DNA of 64,000 bases from Rhizobium sp. SL86 (lineage in GTDB: Bacteria; Pseudomonadota; Alphaproteobacteria; Rhizobiales; Rhizobiaceae), in assembly GCF_026672545.1 (NCBI RefSeq), contig NZ_JAPPRJ010000001.1:124001-188000 (forward strand), in the 5' to 3' direction. Positions 62,377-64,000 of this stretch are shown here, one piece after another; the stretch's first letter is position 1, and each line of letters begins with the position of its first letter. The position numbers and the translations under genes are program-made. The notes under the pieces were generated by a model, which had not been told where the DNA came from, did not search any database, and saw only the letters and a list, made by a program, of their open reading frames with translations.

Positions 62377-63762
62377 ATGAGCCAGACGCTCAAGCTCTAC
62401 AACACGCTGACCCGCGACGAGGCGGTGTTCCAGCCGCTCGACCCGAACAATGTGCGCATGTATGTCTGCGGCCCGACCGTCTATGACTATGCCCATATCG
62501 GCAATGCCCGGCCCGTCATCGTTTTCGACGTGTTGTTCCGCCTGCTGCGACACATCTATGGCGAGGCCCATGTCACCTATGCCCGCAACATCACCGACGT
62601 GGACGACAAGATCAATGCGCGGGCGCTGCGGGACCATCCAGGCCTTCCCCTGAACGATGCGATCCGCGCCGTCACCGAACGCACGGAGCAGCAATTCCAG
62701 GCGGATGTGAAGGCGCTCGGCTGCCTGGAGCCGACGGTGCAGCCGCGCGCGACCGACAATATTGCCCAGATGATCGCCATCATCGAAAAGCTGATCGCCC
62801 GTGGCCATGCCTATGCGGCGGAAGGCGAAGTGTTGTTCGACACCCGCTCGATGAGCGATTACGGCCAGCTTTCCAAACGCCCGCTCGACGAGCAGCAGGC
62901 GGGCGCGCGTATCGCGGTTGACGCGCACAAGAAGAACCCCGGCGATTTCGTGCTGTGGAAGGCGTCCGGCCACAACGAACCCGGCTGGGAAAGCCCCTGG
63001 GGCCGCGGCCGCCCCGGCTGGCATATCGAATGCTCGGCGATGAGCGCGCGCTATCTCGGAGAAGTCTTCGACATCCATGGCGGCGGGCTCGACCTGATCT
63101 TCCCGCACCACGAAAACGAGATCGCGCAATCGCGCTGCGCGCACGGCACGCATGTGATGGCAAATGTGTGGATGCACAACGGCTTCGTGCAGGTGGAAGG
63201 CCGAAAGATGTCGAAGTCGGACGGCAATTTCGTCACCATCAACGAGCTTCTGGAGACCGAGACCTTTGGCGGGCGCAAATGGCCGGGCGAAGTGCTGCGG
63301 CTCGCCATGCTGATGACGCATTATCGCGAGCCGATCGATTTTTCGGTGAAGCGGTTGGAGGAGGCGGAGAACCTGCTGGCGAAATGGCCTGTGGCCGAGG
63401 CTGGCGGCGCTGAACCGGACGAGAGCGTGCTCGACGCGCTTTCGGACGACCTCAACACGGTCCCCGCCATCCAGGCGCTGCATGCCCTGGCCCAGGCCTC
63501 GCACAGCGATCCGGACGCCAGGGCCCGCTTCGCCGCCTCGGCCGATCTGCTTGGCCTCTTGCCGAAGCCCGTGGAGGTGGATGAAGCCATTGCCGCCGGC
63601 ATCGATGCGCTGGTCGAGATGCGGCTTGAACTGCTCAAAGCCAAAAACTTCGCCGAGGCCGACCGCATCCGCAACGAACTGGCGGAAAAGGGCATCCAGT
63701 TGAAGGACGGCAAGGATCCCGTAACAGGCGAGCGGGTCACGAGCTGGGAAGTGAAGCGGTAA
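62377..63762 (+). CDS. cysS: Cysteinyl-tRNA synthetase
   Basis: Class I aminoacyl-tRNA synthetase of 461 residues. It shows the zinc-binding and HIGH-region motif [20 protein letters not shown] near residue 28, a second zinc set in [20 protein letters not shown] and [14 protein letters not shown] near residue 230, and the KMSKS loop in [20 protein letters not shown] near residue 272. ATG 62377 has GGGAGACG about 8 bases ahead and is the family start; the frame opens at 62287. The gene-free gap before it is 257 bases, with no recognised T-box. Confidence 0.97.
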   Translation: MSQTLKLYNTLTRDEAVFQPLDPNNVRMYVCGPTVYDYAHIGNARPVIVFDVLFRLLRHIYGEAHVTYARNITDVDDKINARALRDHPGLPLNDAIRAVTERTEQQFQADVKALGCLEPTVQPRATDNIAQMIAIIEKLIARGHAYAAEGEVLFDTRSMSDYGQLSKRPLDEQQAGARIAVDAHKKNPGDFVLWKASGHNEPGWESPWGRGRPGWHIECSAMSARYLGEVFDIHGGGLDLIFPHHENEIAQSRCAHGTHVMANVWMHNGFVQVEGRKMSKSDGNFVTINELLETETFGGRKWPGEVLRLAMLMTHYREPIDFSVKRLEEAENLLAKWPVAEAGGAEPDESVLDALSDDLNTVPAIQALHALAQASHSDPDARARFAASADLLGLLPKPVEVDEAIAAGIDALVEMRLELLKAKNFAEADRIRNELAEKGIQLKDGKDPVTGERVTSWEVKR

Positions 63763-63785
63763 CATGGCTGTCCCGCCGCGCCATA

Positions 63786-63835
63786 CCCCCCTCTGCCCTG
63801 CCGGGCATCTCCCCCACACGGGGGGAGATCGGGAT
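63786..63835. repeat. RIME-like palindromic repeat
   Basis: One block with CCCCCCTCTGCCCTGCCGGG followed by CATCTCCCCCACACGGGGGGAG. It matches the blocks at 2891-3059 and 9376-9626 and lies 23 bases after the cysS stop. Confidence 0.8.
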
Positions 63836-64000
63836 GCCGCGCGCGCTCTGCCTCAATTGATGCGGCGTCTGATGGGCTGGACTGCAGCAACAGGCTTGCA
63901 CCGCCCGTTAGCCAGCGCTTTGCCCTTTGCGGGACAGTCTGTGTTCAACGGGCTTCGACATCGGCCATCGAACAGATCCCCCGCATCTCACCGCGCAAAT
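63836..64000. other. Window end, no supported gene
   Basis: Short frames only. On the minus strand, 64000 down to 63945 can be read as a possible C-terminus ending GEMRGICSMADVEAR then stop, which may be the tail of a gene starting outside the window. The visible stretch is too short to support a call. Confidence 0.3.

Overview
The window is a contiguous, high-GC, gene-dense piece of an alphaproteobacterial chromosome, most likely Rhizobiaceae (Rhizobium / Agrobacterium / Ensifer / Shinella type). Reasons: the gene neighbourhoods uvrC-pgsA-moaD-moaE, pepA-PAP2-lptF-lptG-lptD-surA-pdxA-rsmA, gmk/yicC/mltG/fabF/acpP/fabG/fabD and rpsF-rpsR-DUF2232-rplI-dnaB-alr-radA-cvpA-purF; proteins with rhizobial habits (S6 with a charged Arg/Asp/Gly tail, 190-residue L9 with an acidic tail); and at least three clusters of RIME-like rhizobial intergenic palindromic repeats. 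No rRNA, tRNA, CRISPR array, prophage or insertion sequence was seen.

Layout. 1-3578: 3' part of uvrC, then pgsA, moaD, a RIME-like repeat and moaE (DNA repair, phospholipid and molybdopterin synthesis). 3579-6225: a small accessory patch with a SAM methyltransferase carrying an extra beta-rich tail and, convergent to it, a sulfotransferase. 6404-9369: an unpaired LivH-type permease divergent from a CGNR zinc-finger regulator, lipoprotein and DapA-like gene; a perfect 14+14 bp inverted repeat lies between the divergent genes. 9370-16155: RIME repeats, zinc-less alcohol dehydrogenase / HxlR pair, spermidine-synthase-like protein, ndk, a glutathione S-transferase, a DinB-family protein and an ABC-F ATPase. 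16156-22004: chemoreceptor, prolyl oligopeptidase, lipoprotein polysaccharide deacetylase, nitroreductase.

22115-32617 is the cell-envelope block: holC and pepA on the minus strand, then PAP2 phosphatase, lptF, lptG, lptD, a SurA-like chaperone, pdxA and rsmA on the plus strand, tightly coupled by stop/start overlaps. 32640-39185 is a minus-strand block: fabD, fabG, acpP, fabF (fatty acid synthesis), mltG (septal murein), yicC and gmk. 39453-43108: aldo/keto reductase, Ca/Na exchanger-like protein, an RTX-like repeat protein and a small dimeric-barrel protein.

43201-51027 holds the ribosomal protein operon rpsF-rpsR-DUF2232-rplI behind a structured leader, then a marR-emrB-emrA efflux operon with a clear operator, then dnaB. 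51070-54472 has a rhodanese / FtrA divergent pair with nested palindromes and an AraC-azlC-azlD amino acid exporter unit. 54701-63762: alr, a ParD/ParE toxin-antitoxin pair whose toxin lacks a usual start codon, radA, cvpA, purF, an SDR oxidoreductase, a DMT transporter and cysS.

I found no clearly new multi-gene system. The most interesting leads are the CGNR regulator/orphan permease unit with its perfect operator, the start-codon-less ParE, the RTX-like protein built from 19-residue units, the methyltransferase with an unusual C-terminal domain beside a sulfotransferase, and the structured rpsF leader.
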